In this document: positions 34,673 through 43,102 of the stretch, one piece after another | How positions within the stretch are numbered: position 1 is the first letter of the stretch | Layout of the letters: each line of letters opens with the position of its first letter | From: SG8-38 sp041576815 | GTDB lineage: Bacteria > Myxococcota_A > Polyangia > Polyangiales > Houyiibacteriaceae | Direction of reading: 5' to 3' | Assembly (NCBI GenBank): GCA_041576815.1 | Contig: JBFGKE010000002.1 | Span: 111,921-175,920, forward strand | DNA length: 64,000 nucleotides | The notes under the pieces: model-generated | Database searches by the model: none | Told to the model about the DNA's origin: nothing | What the model saw: the letters and a program-made list of their open reading frames with translations, nothing else | Translations under genes and position numbers: made by a program

Positions 34673-35800
34673 TCACCTCAGCTTCAGGGTGGCGAGGCTG
34701 AACACAGCCAGCATGATCGCGATGATCCAGAAGCGGACGATCACCCGCGGCTCCGGCCATCCCATTTTTTCGAAGTGATGATGAATCGGCGCCATCAAGA
34801 AGATGCGCCGGCCCGTCAGGCGGAAATACCCGACCTGAATGATCACGCTCACCGCCTCGACGACGAAAATGCCGCCGAGGATGACCCATAGGAGCTCGTT
34901 CTTGGTCAGGACCGCAAGCGCACCGAGGCCGCCTCCGAGCGCAAGCGATCCGACGTCGCCCATGAACACTTGGGCCGGGTACGTGTTGTACCAGAGGAAC
35001 CCGAACCCGACCCCGACGACGGACGCCGCGAAGATGCTGAGCTCGCCCGCGCTCTCGATGTGCGGGATGTCCAGGTAGTCCGCGACGACATTGCCGAAGA
35101 GCGTCAGACCCGCGAGGTACGCGAGGATGGCAAAGGTGCCGGCGGAGATCATCACCGGTCCGATCGCCAAGCCATCGAGGCCATCGGTCAGATTGACGGC
35201 GTTGGACGTCCCGACGATGACGAACGCGGCGAAGATTACGTAAAGCCAAGCCGACATCTCGACCGGGTACTTGGAAAAGGCGAAGAACGGCGCCGCGAGC
35301 CTGAGTCGGATCTCGAGCCAGTCGTCCGGGAGCCCCACGGTGCCGTAGAAGAGCCAACCACACACGGCCAGTGCCGTCGCAAACTGCAAGAGCAGCTTGT
35401 ACCGGCCCGAAAGGCCGCCGGTGGATCGCTTGCGAATCTTCGAGGTGTCGTCGATGTAGCCGACGACGCCGTATGCGACCGTCACGAGCGTGACCACCCA
35501 GACCATCGAGTTGCTCGGGTCCGCCCACAGAACCGTCGAGGACACGAGCGCCAGCAGCATCAGGGCGCCGCCCATCGTCGGCGTCCCGGCCTTCGAGAGG
35601 TGCGACTCCGGCCCGTCTGCGCGGATCACCTGTCCGATTTGCCGGCTCTGCAACCGTCGAATGAACCAGGGGTAGAGCCCGAACGTCAGCAGCAGGGAGG
35701 TCATCGTCGCCATCAGAAAGCGAAAAGGAACGTAGCGCAGGACGTTGAGGAACGAGAGCGACTCGTAGGTATGGAGGGGGTAGAGCAGGTAGTAGATCAT
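34673..35800 (-). CDS. mraY: Phospho-N-acetylmuramoyl-pentapeptide-transferase
   Basis: 375 residues, ten membrane helices. Signature blocks are HLSKAGTPTMGGALML (about 70), GYIDDTSKIRKRSTGGLS (Asp pair, about 114), SNAVNLTDGLDGLAIGP (about 200), FMGDVGSLALGGGLGALAV (about 277) and MAPIHHHFEKMGWPE (about 337). It transfers phospho-MurNAc-pentapeptide to undecaprenyl phosphate, making lipid I. The start at 35800 overlaps the murF stop (ATGA); upstream in-frame residues belong to antiparallel noise inside murF. Confidence 0.97.
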   Translation of the reverse strand: MIYYLLYPLHTYESLSFLNVLRYVPFRFLMATMTSLLLTFGLYPWFIRRLQSRQIGQVIRADGPESHLSKAGTPTMGGALMLLALVSSTVLWADPSNSMVWVVTLVTVAYGVVGYIDDTSKIRKRSTGGLSGRYKLLLQFATALAVCGWLFYGTVGLPDDWLEIRLRLAAPFFAFSKYPVEMSAWLYVIFAAFVIVGTSNAVNLTDGLDGLAIGPVMISAGTFAILAYLAGLTLFGNVVADYLDIPHIESAGELSIFAASVVGVGFGFLWYNTYPAQVFMGDVGSLALGGGLGALAVLTKNELLWVILGGIFVVEAVSVIIQVGYFRLTGRRIFLMAPIHHHFEKMGWPEPRVIVRFWIIAIMLAVFSLATLKLR

Positions 35801-37203
35801 GCCCCGTCTCCGGAGGTCAGCGACGCCACGACGCGTTCCATCTGGGTCGACCTCGAGCCTTTGACCAACACCACCGACCCGAGCGGAAGCCGGTCGACGA
35901 GCCCCTCGCATGCCGCCGAGTCCTCGAACCAAAGCGTGTCGGTGCCGCGCGTGTTCGCCACTGCGACCGCGCGGTGCATGCCCTCCCCGCAACCGACGAA
36001 GAGAAAGGCGCCTGCATCGGATACCAGCTCGCCGACACGCTGGTGTGCTTCCTCGGCATGGGGGCCGAGCTCTCTCATGTCGCCAAGAATCACGACCAAC
36101 GGCTGCTTCCGCTTCTCCGCGACCACGCGCGCTGCGTCGAGCGCGACTTCCACCGACGCCGGATTCGAGTTGTACGTATCGTCGACGATCAGGCGGGAGC
36201 CCTTCCCCTCACTGAGCTGGAGTCGGCCGGGAAGCGGAGCTACACCCGCAATGCCTCTCGCGGCAGTTTCCATGGATTCATCGAGACCGAGCGATACGGC
36301 CAGCGCTGCGGCCGCATTGAGGACCGCCCCCTCCCCGAGCAGCTGCATGTCGATCTCGACCGCCTGGCCGCGAACTCGAAAGCGCGCGTGTGTGCCGCTT
36401 GCATCGGCATCCCAGTCCAGCACGCGGACGTCACAGCCAGCAGCGCGCCCGTAGTAGAGCTTGCGTTTGGCAGCGACCACCGAAGCTCGCTTCTTGAGCG
36501 CGGCATCATCCGCATAGGCGATGGCAACGCCGGCCGGAGAGAGCGCATGGAGCAAAGAGACTTTCTCATCGGCGACCGCGGCAACCGAACCGAGACCCTC
36601 GGTATGCGACAAGCTGGCGCGGGTCACCACCCCGACGTCGGGCGCGGCGATTTCAGCCAAACGCGCGATCTCGCCCGGTTCGCTGGTGCCCATTTCGACC
36701 ACAGCCATGTCCACTGTCGAGTCGAGCTGGAAAAGCGTCATCGGAACGCCGATCCGATTGTTCAGGTTGCCACGCGTCGCGAGCACGCTGTGGCCGCCCG
36801 CACGGAGCGCATGAGCGGTGAGATCCTTGGTCGTGGTCTTGCCGACGGACCCAGTGACGGCGATCAGCTTGCCCGTCCACGAGGCACGATGGGCCCTGGC
36901 AAGATCCCCGAGGGCCCTCAGGGTGTCCGTGACCTCGATCACGCTCACGTCATCTGGAAGCGAAGTCCCCTGCTCCACCAGCACGGCAGACGCACCTGCA
37001 CCTGCCGCCTGCGCAGCGAACCGGTGCGCATCGAATCGCTCCCCGCGAAGCGCAACGAACAGGTTCCCGGGGCGGACCTCGCGCGAGTCGGTCACGACGC
37101 CCGTCACGGTCTCCCACGAAGGACCGGACGCGCTGCCCCCCACGGCGGAGAGGAGATCCTCTCGGCCGAACTCGGCATGATTGACTGGGATCGGGGTCGC
37201 CAT
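35797..37203 (-). CDS. murF: UDP-MurNAc-tripeptide--D-alanyl-D-alanine ligase
   Basis: 468 residues. The N-terminal domain has VVTDSREVRPGNLFVAL, the P-loop is VTGSVGKTTTKDL (about 112), followed by TRGNLNNRIGVPMTL and MGTSEPGEI (about 160). The C-terminal domain has DDTYNSNPASV (about 338). It attaches D-Ala-D-Ala to the tripeptide. The ATG at 37203 shares one base with the murE stop (TGATG). Ddl, which makes its D-Ala-D-Ala substrate, is not in the window. Confidence 0.96.
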   Translation of the reverse strand: MATPIPVNHAEFGREDLLSAVGGSASGPSWETVTGVVTDSREVRPGNLFVALRGERFDAHRFAAQAAGAGASAVLVEQGTSLPDDVSVIEVTDTLRALGDLARAHRASWTGKLIAVTGSVGKTTTKDLTAHALRAGGHSVLATRGNLNNRIGVPMTLFQLDSTVDMAVVEMGTSEPGEIARLAEIAAPDVGVVTRASLSHTEGLGSVAAVADEKVSLLHALSPAGVAIAYADDAALKKRASVVAAKRKLYYGRAAGCDVRVLDWDADASGTHARFRVRGQAVEIDMQLLGEGAVLNAAAALAVSLGLDESMETAARGIAGVAPLPGRLQLSEGKGSRLIVDDTYNSNPASVEVALDAARVVAEKRKQPLVVILGDMRELGPHAEEAHQRVGELVSDAGAFLFVGCGEGMHRAVAVANTRGTDTLWFEDSAACEGLVDRLPLGSVVLVKGSRSTQMERVVASLTSGDGA

Positions 37204-38729
37204 CACGCGCCTCCCACTGCGCGTGCGATTGCGGCGCGGGCCTCTTCGCGGTCGTCGAAGTGCGCACGCTCGCTTCCGATGATCTGATAGGTCTCGTGAC
37301 CCTTGCCGGCGAGGAGCACCGTGTCGCCGGGACGCGCCGCACCGATCGCGGTCGCGATCGCATCCCGGCGATCGACCAAACGGCAATGGCCACGGCTCGC
37401 GTCTGCAAGCGCATGCGGCTCGATGGCCACGCTTCCCGCGCCGAGGGCGCCGGCCTCGACTTCGCCGAGGATGCGTTGCGGGTCCTCGCTCCTCGGGTTG
37501 TCGCTGGTCAGCACGGCCAAGTCGGCATGCTCCGCGCCGACGCGGCCCATCTCCGGCCGTTTGCCTGGGTCTCGATCGCCGCCGGCGCCGAATACGACGA
37601 TCAGACGCTTCGGCGTGAGCGCGCGCATCGTCTCGAGCGCTCGTCGAAGGGCCTCGGGCGTGTGCGCGTAGTCGACGAGCACCGCGACGTCGTTTGGATG
37701 CGGGATTCGCTCGAGACGGCCAGGGCTCCCCTCGGCCGTCCGCCAAGCCCGGGCCACGGCATCGAGGTCGAGGTCGAGCGCGCAGGCGCATCCCAAAGCC
37801 ACGAGCACGTTTTCGAGATTGTGCTCGCCAAGCAGGGGACTTCGGATGTCCACGCTGCCGAGCGGAGTCTCTACTTCGGCTGCGATTCCGTCACGCGTGG
37901 CCGACCACGTTAGCGCGACCACCTCGGCATCCGAGCCCTCGCGGCGCGAGCACCGGAGGAGAGGACCAGCCACACGCTCCGCAATCGCAGCGCCAAACGG
38001 ATCGTCGACGTGGATCACTGCACACCGCGGCTCGAGCTCCGTGAACAATCGAGCCTTGGCGTCACCGTAGCCTTCCATGGTCTGGTGAAAATCGAGGTGA
38101 TCGCGCGAGAGATTCGTGAATACCGCCACCTCGAAATCGATGGCGTCCACGCGGTGCATCGCGAGGCCGTGGCTCGAGACCTCGAGCACGAGGTGCGTCG
38201 CCCCTGCGCCGAGCACGCTCCGCGCAAATCGGGAGATGTCATCTCCCTCCGGCGTGGTGTGCAAAGACGGGTACTCGCCCCCGACCGAAAACCATCCCGT
38301 GGTCCCGATCAGCGCCGCGGTGCCGCCGTCGGCTTCGATTGCCTGCTTCAAGAGGTGCGCGGTCGTGGTCTTGCCGTTCGTGCCGGTGATGCCCACCGTC
38401 CGAAGGGCGCTAGTCGGCCGGCCGTACACCAGCTCCGCCGCAAGCCCCAGCCCGAGGCGCGCATTCGGAACCGTGATCTGCGCGACGTCGAGCGCCAGGG
38501 GCTCCTCGGCAAGCACCGCGGCGGCGCCTCGAGCAAGCGCATCGTCGACGAAGCGAGCCCCGTCGTGGGTCTCGCCCCGAACGGCAACGAAGAGATCCCC
38601 AGGAGAGACTTGGCGCGAGTCGTGTTGCACGCCGATCACGCGCTGCATCGGTGAGCCCGTGAGCGTGCCCCCGAGGCCGGCGCGTACGAGTTGGTCGAGC
38701 GTCATGCCTTCGTTGGGCTCAGCGGGCAT
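37203..38729 (-). CDS. murE: UDP-MurNAc-L-Ala-D-Glu--meso-diaminopimelate ligase
   Basis: 508 residues. The P-loop is ITGTNGKTTTAHL (about 114), followed by TTPEGDDISR, EVSSHGLAMHRVD and TNLSRDHLDFHQTM (about 209). The C-terminal substrate-specificity motif is TSDNPRSEDP (about 425); the DNPR form is the one found in meso-diaminopimelate-adding enzymes, not lysine-adding ones. This indicates DAP-type peptidoglycan. The ATG at 38729 has GGGAGG four bases upstream and overlaps ftsI by 11 bases. Confidence 0.96.
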   Translation of the reverse strand: MPAEPNEGMTLDQLVRAGLGGTLTGSPMQRVIGVQHDSRQVSPGDLFVAVRGETHDGARFVDDALARGAAAVLAEEPLALDVAQITVPNARLGLGLAAELVYGRPTSALRTVGITGTNGKTTTAHLLKQAIEADGGTAALIGTTGWFSVGGEYPSLHTTPEGDDISRFARSVLGAGATHLVLEVSSHGLAMHRVDAIDFEVAVFTNLSRDHLDFHQTMEGYGDAKARLFTELEPRCAVIHVDDPFGAAIAERVAGPLLRCSRREGSDAEVVALTWSATRDGIAAEVETPLGSVDIRSPLLGEHNLENVLVALGCACALDLDLDAVARAWRTAEGSPGRLERIPHPNDVAVLVDYAHTPEALRRALETMRALTPKRLIVVFGAGGDRDPGKRPEMGRVGAEHADLAVLTSDNPRSEDPQRILGEVEAGALGAGSVAIEPHALADASRGHCRLVDRRDAIATAIGAARPGDTVLLAGKGHETYQIIGSERAHFDDREEARAAIARAVGGA

Positions 38730-40797
38730 GCGTCCTCCCGGGCGCGATGGACGACAACGTCTTCTCGCTCTTCGTGCTCTTCTGAGGCGCGTCGGGCTTC
38801 GTCTCGAAGCGGCGCCGTTCGAGACGAATGCGCACGACCGCGCCGTGCGCCACGGCCTTCCCGGGCGAAGGGTCTTGAGCGACGACGATTCCCGATCCCT
38901 TCACCTCGGGCACCAACGATTCGCCATGCAGTGCGATCACGGCCTTGCGAAGCGGCAGATCGCGCACGTCGGGAACCGCGCTCTCTCCCCTTTCGACCGG
39001 CTCCGGCTCGGTGGCTGCGGCGTCGGTCTCCTCCTCGACGTCCGCGTTTGCGATCTTCCGCGCCTTCTTCTTTTTGAGGATCGCCTGCCGTCCTTCGGGT
39101 GCGATCCCCATGTGGCGCAGCGTGACCTCCGCGATGCGTCGGAACACCGGCCCGGCGACCGTGCCGCCGTAGTGCGCGATCGCCGGCTCGTCGATCACGA
39201 CCGAGATCACGATCGCGGGACGCTCGGCCGGCGCGAATCCCACGAACGAAGCCAGCCACTTGTCCTTGGCGTAGCCCCCGCGCACGTAGTCGGCCTTTTG
39301 CGCGGTCCCCGTCTTGCCCGCGACCAGATAACCGTCGACCGCCGCCTCCATCGCGGTGCCGCCGGGCTCGGTCACGGCGGTGAGCATCTGCCCGACCTGC
39401 TTGGCGACGCGCCGAGGCACCACCTGCCGCCGCACCCGCGGTTTGTGCTCTTCGATGGTCGCGCCGTGGCCGTCGGTCAACCGGCGCACGAGCATCGGCT
39501 TCATCAGCCGGCCGCCGTTGGCGATGGCGCTCATCGCCGTGGCGAGCTGCACGTTGGTGACGCTCATTCCCTGGCCGAAGGAGACCGTCGCGATGTCGAT
39601 CTCGTACCAGCGCCGGTAGTGGCGAAGAATGCCGGCGGTTTCACCGGGCACGGAAATCCCGGTGGGTTCCCCGAAGCCGAAGCGTCGTAGGGCGCGGTAG
39701 AGCTTCTTCTTCCCGAGGTCGAGCGCGATCTTCGCAATGCCGATGTTGCTCGAGTACGCCAACACCTGCGTCGGCGTGAGCCACTCGTAGGGGTGTGCGT
39801 CGTGGAGGCGGCGCCCACCGATCTTCGTGACACCGTTCTCGCAGTTGATCGACTGATTGGGCGTGACCGCACCAGCGGCGAGGGCCGCCGCCATCGTGAA
39901 CGGTTTCACGGTAGAGCCAGGCTCGAACCGATCGACCACGGCCCGGTTACGGCGGTGCGCAATTGGATGCTTGGAAGGCTCGTTTGGATTGAATGGGGGA
40001 TAGTTCGCGACGGCGAGGAGCTCGCCCGTCGAAGGATCCATCACCACGACGCTCCCGCCGCGCGCTTCGAACGTCCGCACACCGAGCGCGAGCTCCCGCT
40101 CGGCAATGTGCTGGATCGCTTTGTCGATGGTGAGCACGACGTTGTGGCCCTGCATCGACCGGTCGTCCTCCATGTCGTCAGCGAAGACGACCTGACCGCG
40201 ACGATCGCGAATTGCTTCGACTCTTCGGTCAGACCCGCGAAGCGCGTCCTCGTAGGCGAGCTCGATCCCCTCGATCCCGCGGCTGTCGATGTCCGAGAAC
40301 CCGACGAGGTGGGCGGCCAGATGTCGATTGGGATAGTAGCGCCGCGACTCGGTGGTGAGCTCGACGCCGGGAATGTCGAGCTTTCGGATTTGATTCGCCT
40401 CGTGGGGCGTGACCCGACGCTCGATCCATACGAAGTACCGGTCCGCCGCCAACCGCTTTGCGAGCTGTTCGACGTTCACATCGAGGATCTTGCCGATCCG
40501 CCTCGCCACCGTCCGCGGGTCCTGGTCCATGGCCCGGAGACGGCGGGGGTTGGCGTAGACACTGTCGACGTCAGCGCTGACGGCGAGCTCCGCGCCGTGC
40601 CGATCGTAGATCGCGCCTCGCCTCGGCGAGACCCGAAGATTCCGGAGGTGCTGCCCCTCGGCCATGTCGCGCAAACGGTCACCTGCAGCAACCTGCAGAT
40701 GGAACGCACGGACCACGACGGCCGCCGCCGCAAACATCACGAACAGCCCGAGCAGCGCGAGACGCGCGCGAAACCACCGCTGCCATCGGTTTTTCAA
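38719..40797 (-). CDS. ftsI: Division-specific transpeptidase FtsI (PBP3) with C-terminal PASTA domain
   Basis: 692 residues from a TTG that overlaps ftsL (TTGA). One N-terminal membrane helix (about 12-31) precedes the dimerisation/linker domain. The transpeptidase has SxxK in EPGSTVKPF (about 303), SxN in YSSNIGI (about 359) and KTG in VAGKTGTAQKA (about 495). A C-terminal region (about 630-680, VRDLPLRKAVIALHG...VVAQDPSPGKAV) is a PASTA domain after a low-complexity linker. PASTA is common in Gram-positive PBPs and also found in delta-proteobacterial FtsI. It crosslinks septal peptidoglycan together with FtsW. Confidence 0.94.
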   Translation of the reverse strand: MKNRWQRWFRARLALLGLFVMFAAAAVVVRAFHLQVAAGDRLRDMAEGQHLRNLRVSPRRGAIYDRHGAELAVSADVDSVYANPRRLRAMDQDPRTVARRIGKILDVNVEQLAKRLAADRYFVWIERRVTPHEANQIRKLDIPGVELTTESRRYYPNRHLAAHLVGFSDIDSRGIEGIELAYEDALRGSDRRVEAIRDRRGQVVFADDMEDDRSMQGHNVVLTIDKAIQHIAERELALGVRTFEARGGSVVVMDPSTGELLAVANYPPFNPNEPSKHPIAHRRNRAVVDRFEPGSTVKPFTMAAALAAGAVTPNQSINCENGVTKIGGRRLHDAHPYEWLTPTQVLAYSSNIGIAKIALDLGKKKLYRALRRFGFGEPTGISVPGETAGILRHYRRWYEIDIATVSFGQGMSVTNVQLATAMSAIANGGRLMKPMLVRRLTDGHGATIEEHKPRVRRQVVPRRVAKQVGQMLTAVTEPGGTAMEAAVDGYLVAGKTGTAQKADYVRGGYAKDKWLASFVGFAPAERPAIVISVVIDEPAIAHYGGTVAGPVFRRIAEVTLRHMGIAPEGRQAILKKKKARKIANADVEEETDAAATEPEPVERGESAVPDVRDLPLRKAVIALHGESLVPEVKGSGIVVAQDPSPGKAVAHGAVVRIRLERRRFETKPDAPQKSTKSEKTLSSIAPGRTHAR

Positions 40798-41099
40798 CGG
40801 ACTCTCCCGGAAGCTGCCGGCCTTCGTTTCTGCTTCATGGTGACGATACGCGTCGGCTTCGGCACCTCCATGCCCAGGGTTCCGCGGGCAATCGTTTCGA
40901 TTCGACCGCTTTGGCGCAGCGTCGCGGCTTCAATCGAGAGCAGGCGACGGTCCTGAAGAAGCTCGCGCTGACGGTCGCGCTCTTCGCTGACCTCGTAGCC
41001 GAGGCGTACCGTCTCGAACCGAATCGCCAGATGCACGATGAAGGCTGCGGCGGTTGCGAACACCGCGACGCACCAAAGGGGTAGGAAGCGGTTCCTCAT
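40794..41099 (-). CDS. ftsL: Cell division protein FtsL
   Basis: 101 residues: a short basic start, one membrane helix (about 8-27) and a periplasmic coiled coil (YEVSEERDRQRELLQDRRLLSIEAATLR), then the IARGTLGMEVPKPTRIV segment typical of FtsL tails. It belongs with FtsB and FtsQ in the divisome core. Identification rests on size, topology and position between rsmH and ftsI, because FtsL sequences are poorly conserved. It overlaps both neighbours by 4 bases. Confidence 0.88.
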   Translation of the reverse strand: MRNRFLPLWCVAVFATAAAFIVHLAIRFETVRLGYEVSEERDRQRELLQDRRLLSIEAATLRQSGRIETIARGTLGMEVPKPTRIVTMKQKRRPAASGRVR

Positions 41100-41983
41100 G
41101 CCGTCTCCACCCTCCGCGCTGCACGGAGCTTCGCGCTACGAGACCGTGGATTGGACTCGCGCTCTTCGTCGGAGGCGACGATGGGACGTTTGGTCAGCGG
41201 CGACAGGCGCTCGCTGTCGCGGAAGGCGTGCTTCACCAGACGGTCTTCCAACGAATGGAAGCTGATCACCGCGACCACACCCCCGAGCCGCAGCACGTCC
41301 GGCAGCTGCTCGAGCAACGCCTCGAGCTCTCCGAGCTCGTCGTTGACCGCGATGCGAAGCGCTTGAAACGTTTTCGTGGCCGGGTCGATCCTGCCCCGGC
41401 GAGGTCCCGTTGCCCGGATCACGGCGCGTCGCAGATCTCCGGTGGTTTCGAGCTCGCCCTCTTCGTACGCGCGCCGCACCGAGCGGGCGATCTTGCGTGA
41501 CCGGCGCTCCTCGCCGTACTGGTAGATTAAATCGGCAAGCTCCTCCGGGCTGCTACGGCCGATGAGATCGAGCGCGGTCTCGCCTTCGGTCGGATCCATT
41601 CGCATGTCGATCGGTCCCTCGTGGGCCAGCGAAAACCCTCGGTCGGCGCGGTCGAGCTGGGCCGAGCTGACCCCGAGATCCGCAAGCACACCGTCGACCC
41701 GATCGACTCCGAGCGTCGACAACACGTCTGCCAAATCGCGCATGCGTGCTTTGCGGAGCGTCGCCCGGTCTCCAAACGGAGCGAGGGTGCGCCGCGCAGC
41801 GTCGAGCGCGCTCGGATCGCGGTCCGTGCCAACCAGGCGACCGTCCGGCTCGCTGCGCTCGAGGATCGCCCGGGCATGACCTCCTGCGCCGAGCGTCACG
41901 TCCGCGTAGATGCAGCCCGGCGACGGATCGATCTGATCGAGCACCTCGTTTTCCAGAACGGGGACGTGGGTGAAGGCGTTCAC
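41096..41983 (-). CDS. rsmH: 16S rRNA (cytosine-1402-N4)-methyltransferase
   Basis: 295 residues from the GTG at 41983, which overlaps the mraZ stop (GTGA); the frame is open upstream but that is antiparallel to mraZ coding. Motifs are HVPVLENEVLDQI, the SAM site DVTLGAGGHARAIL (about 27), ADLGVSSAQLD (about 103), and the family-specific GRIDPATKTFQALRIAVNDEL (about 208) and VISFHSLEDRLVK (about 245). It methylates C1402 of 16S rRNA. Confidence 0.96.
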   Translation of the reverse strand: MNAFTHVPVLENEVLDQIDPSPGCIYADVTLGAGGHARAILERSEPDGRLVGTDRDPSALDAARRTLAPFGDRATLRKARMRDLADVLSTLGVDRVDGVLADLGVSSAQLDRADRGFSLAHEGPIDMRMDPTEGETALDLIGRSSPEELADLIYQYGEERRSRKIARSVRRAYEEGELETTGDLRRAVIRATGPRRGRIDPATKTFQALRIAVNDELGELEALLEQLPDVLRLGGVVAVISFHSLEDRLVKHAFRDSERLSPLTKRPIVASDEERESNPRSRSAKLRAARRVETA

Positions 41984-42432
41984 AGCCCGAGCTCCGCCAG
42001 ACGCCGGGCGATCTCCAAGCGGCGATCCTCGTCGGTCAGCACGTTCTTGCGGAGGTCCTCGAACGTCTCCTTGGCCCAGAGCTCGATGTAGCCACCCATC
42101 CCGGCCCAAAGCGCGTCCCGTTTGAGACGCGCATGCTTTCGAAGCACGGACGGAATGAGCAAACGCCCGACTTTGTCGACCTCGCACTCGACGGCGCCCG
42201 AGACGTAGATGCGCTTCAGCGTAACGACGTCTGCATCGAATCGTGGAAGCTCCGCAAGCCGGTTTTCAAAGGCCATCCACTCCGCCATCGGGTAGGCGAC
42301 GAGACAGGCGTCCAACCCGGTCGTGAGCACGAGCTTCGAGTCACCCTGCGCCGTCATGACCTCGCGAAAGCGAGACGGGACCGAGGTGCGACCCTTGGCG
42401 TCGATGCTGTGCTCGTAGCGTCCGCGGAACAA
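41980..42432 (-). CDS. mraZ: Transcriptional regulator MraZ
   Basis: 150 residues from the TTG at 42432. I prefer this start because it gives the canonical MraZ opening (L/M)FRGRYEHSIDAKGRTSVP, and GAGGG lies five bases upstream. The frame also has a GTG at 42477, but that codon lies inside an MraZ box. Two SpoVT/AbrB-like repeats are visible (DAKGRTSVPSRFRE and DKVGRLLIPSVLRKHA), each with the DxxGR/P signature. MraZ forms rings that bind direct repeats in its own promoter and represses the dcw cluster. Confidence 0.94.
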   Translation of the reverse strand: MFRGRYEHSIDAKGRTSVPSRFREVMTAQGDSKLVLTTGLDACLVAYPMAEWMAFENRLAELPRFDADVVTLKRIYVSGAVECEVDKVGRLLIPSVLRKHARLKRDALWAGMGGYIELWAKETFEDLRKNVLTDEDRRLEIARRLAELGL

Positions 42433-42471
42433 CCGATCCCTCGCATCCTGTCGGCGGGCATTGGCACTTGA

Positions 42472-42487
42472 TCCCACAAGTTCCCAC
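42472..42487 (-). promoter_or_regulatory. MraZ-binding boxes (GTGGGA x2, 10-bp spacing)
   Basis: On the minus strand GTGGGA occurs at 42487-42482 and again at 42477-42472, exactly 10 bp apart, with a degenerate third repeat (GTGCCA, 42467-42462). MraZ is known to bind TGGG-type direct repeats at 10-bp periodicity. The boxes lie just downstream of the predicted start of transcription, which suits autorepression. Confidence 0.72.
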
Positions 42488-42496
42488 CAGCCCTGG

Positions 42497-42526
42497 AAAC
42501 TAAGGCCCGAGCTCCTCCGGTGTCAA
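42497..42526 (-). promoter_or_regulatory. Sigma70-like promoter of the dcw cluster
   Basis: On the minus strand a perfect -35 TTGACA (42526-42521) is followed, after 18 bp, by TAGTTT (42502-42497) as a weak -10 box. Transcription would begin near 42490, directly in front of the MraZ boxes. The poor -10 may be compensated by the consensus -35. Confidence 0.55.
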
Positions 42527-42725
42527 CTTCTTTCTGTACGCCAAGTGGTAGAATTCAATGGGTTTTTCGGGTCGATCTAGAGGGGTATGTGCCGCTGCTT
42601 CGACCGTGGGAAGCCATGCCTTTACCGCGATCAACGCGCCTGACTGTCGATGGTGTTCCGGAGAGGCTAGGAACGGGCAATTTTGACCTCACGAATAGGG
42701 TATTTGTGCCAAAACTGTCTGATGC

Positions 42726-43073
42726 GTGGGCGTGCTACCCTGGGCCGCGGTGGATCCGATCGACGAAGCCTGGGCGGAGGTCGAGGCCGACTGGGGGAAC
42801 GAGGAGGCGCACCGTCGCTTCGTCGGGGTTTGCATAGCCCTCGACAGGCTCCCCGACGCGGGAAAGCGCTACCGAGAAGTCCGCGAAAACGACCCGGCGC
42901 GTCGGGAGGACGCCGCGAGGCAGATCGACACCCTCATCGTGCTTGCGACCCAACAGCTCGAGGACACGCGGGTCGAGCCCCCGACGACCGAGCGCAAAAG
43001 AACGCTGACATGGGCAGCTTTCTTTATCATGTTGTTGTTGATGGGGGCGGCGATGCTGTTTCTGCTGCGATGA
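42726..43073 (+). CDS. Small protein with C-terminal membrane anchor
   Basis: 115 residues from the GTG at 42726, or 107 from the GTG at 42750 (VDPIDEAWAEVE), which looks more natural. A soluble helical N-terminal part (AWAEVEADWGNEEAHRRFVGVCIALD...) resembles one or two TPR-like helix pairs. A single C-terminal helix (about 94-113) ends three residues before the terminus, as in tail-anchored proteins. No family is recognised. It lies 29 bp upstream of the MglA-like GTPase, so it may be a membrane partner of that module. Confidence 0.65.
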   Translation: MGVLPWAAVDPIDEAWAEVEADWGNEEAHRRFVGVCIALDRLPDAGKRYREVRENDPARREDAARQIDTLIVLATQQLEDTRVEPPTTERKRTLTWAAFFIMLLLMGAAMLFLLR

Positions 43074-43102
43074 CCGCAGCGTGAGCGGCGCCGCGCAGGG
43101 GC

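Larger units (their letters stand above)
42433..42749. other. Divergent regulatory region between mraZ and the MglA operon
   Basis: About 317 bp without a supported gene. It holds the mraZ ribosome-binding site, the MraZ boxes and the dcw promoter on the minus strand. On the plus strand TGGTAGAAT (42546-42554) is an extended -10 candidate for the operon that follows. It is visibly less GC-rich than the flanks. Short plus frames across it lack coding character. Confidence 0.5.

Noticed and set aside
34671..35528. N-terminal extension of murD
   Set aside because: The upstream open frame is an off-frame reading of mraY; the conserved MurD start MELSGKHVMVVGLG is at 34670.
42520..42837. Plus frames between mraZ and the small anchored protein
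   Set aside because: They cross the dcw promoter and lack coding character; the downstream frame at 42726 is better supported.
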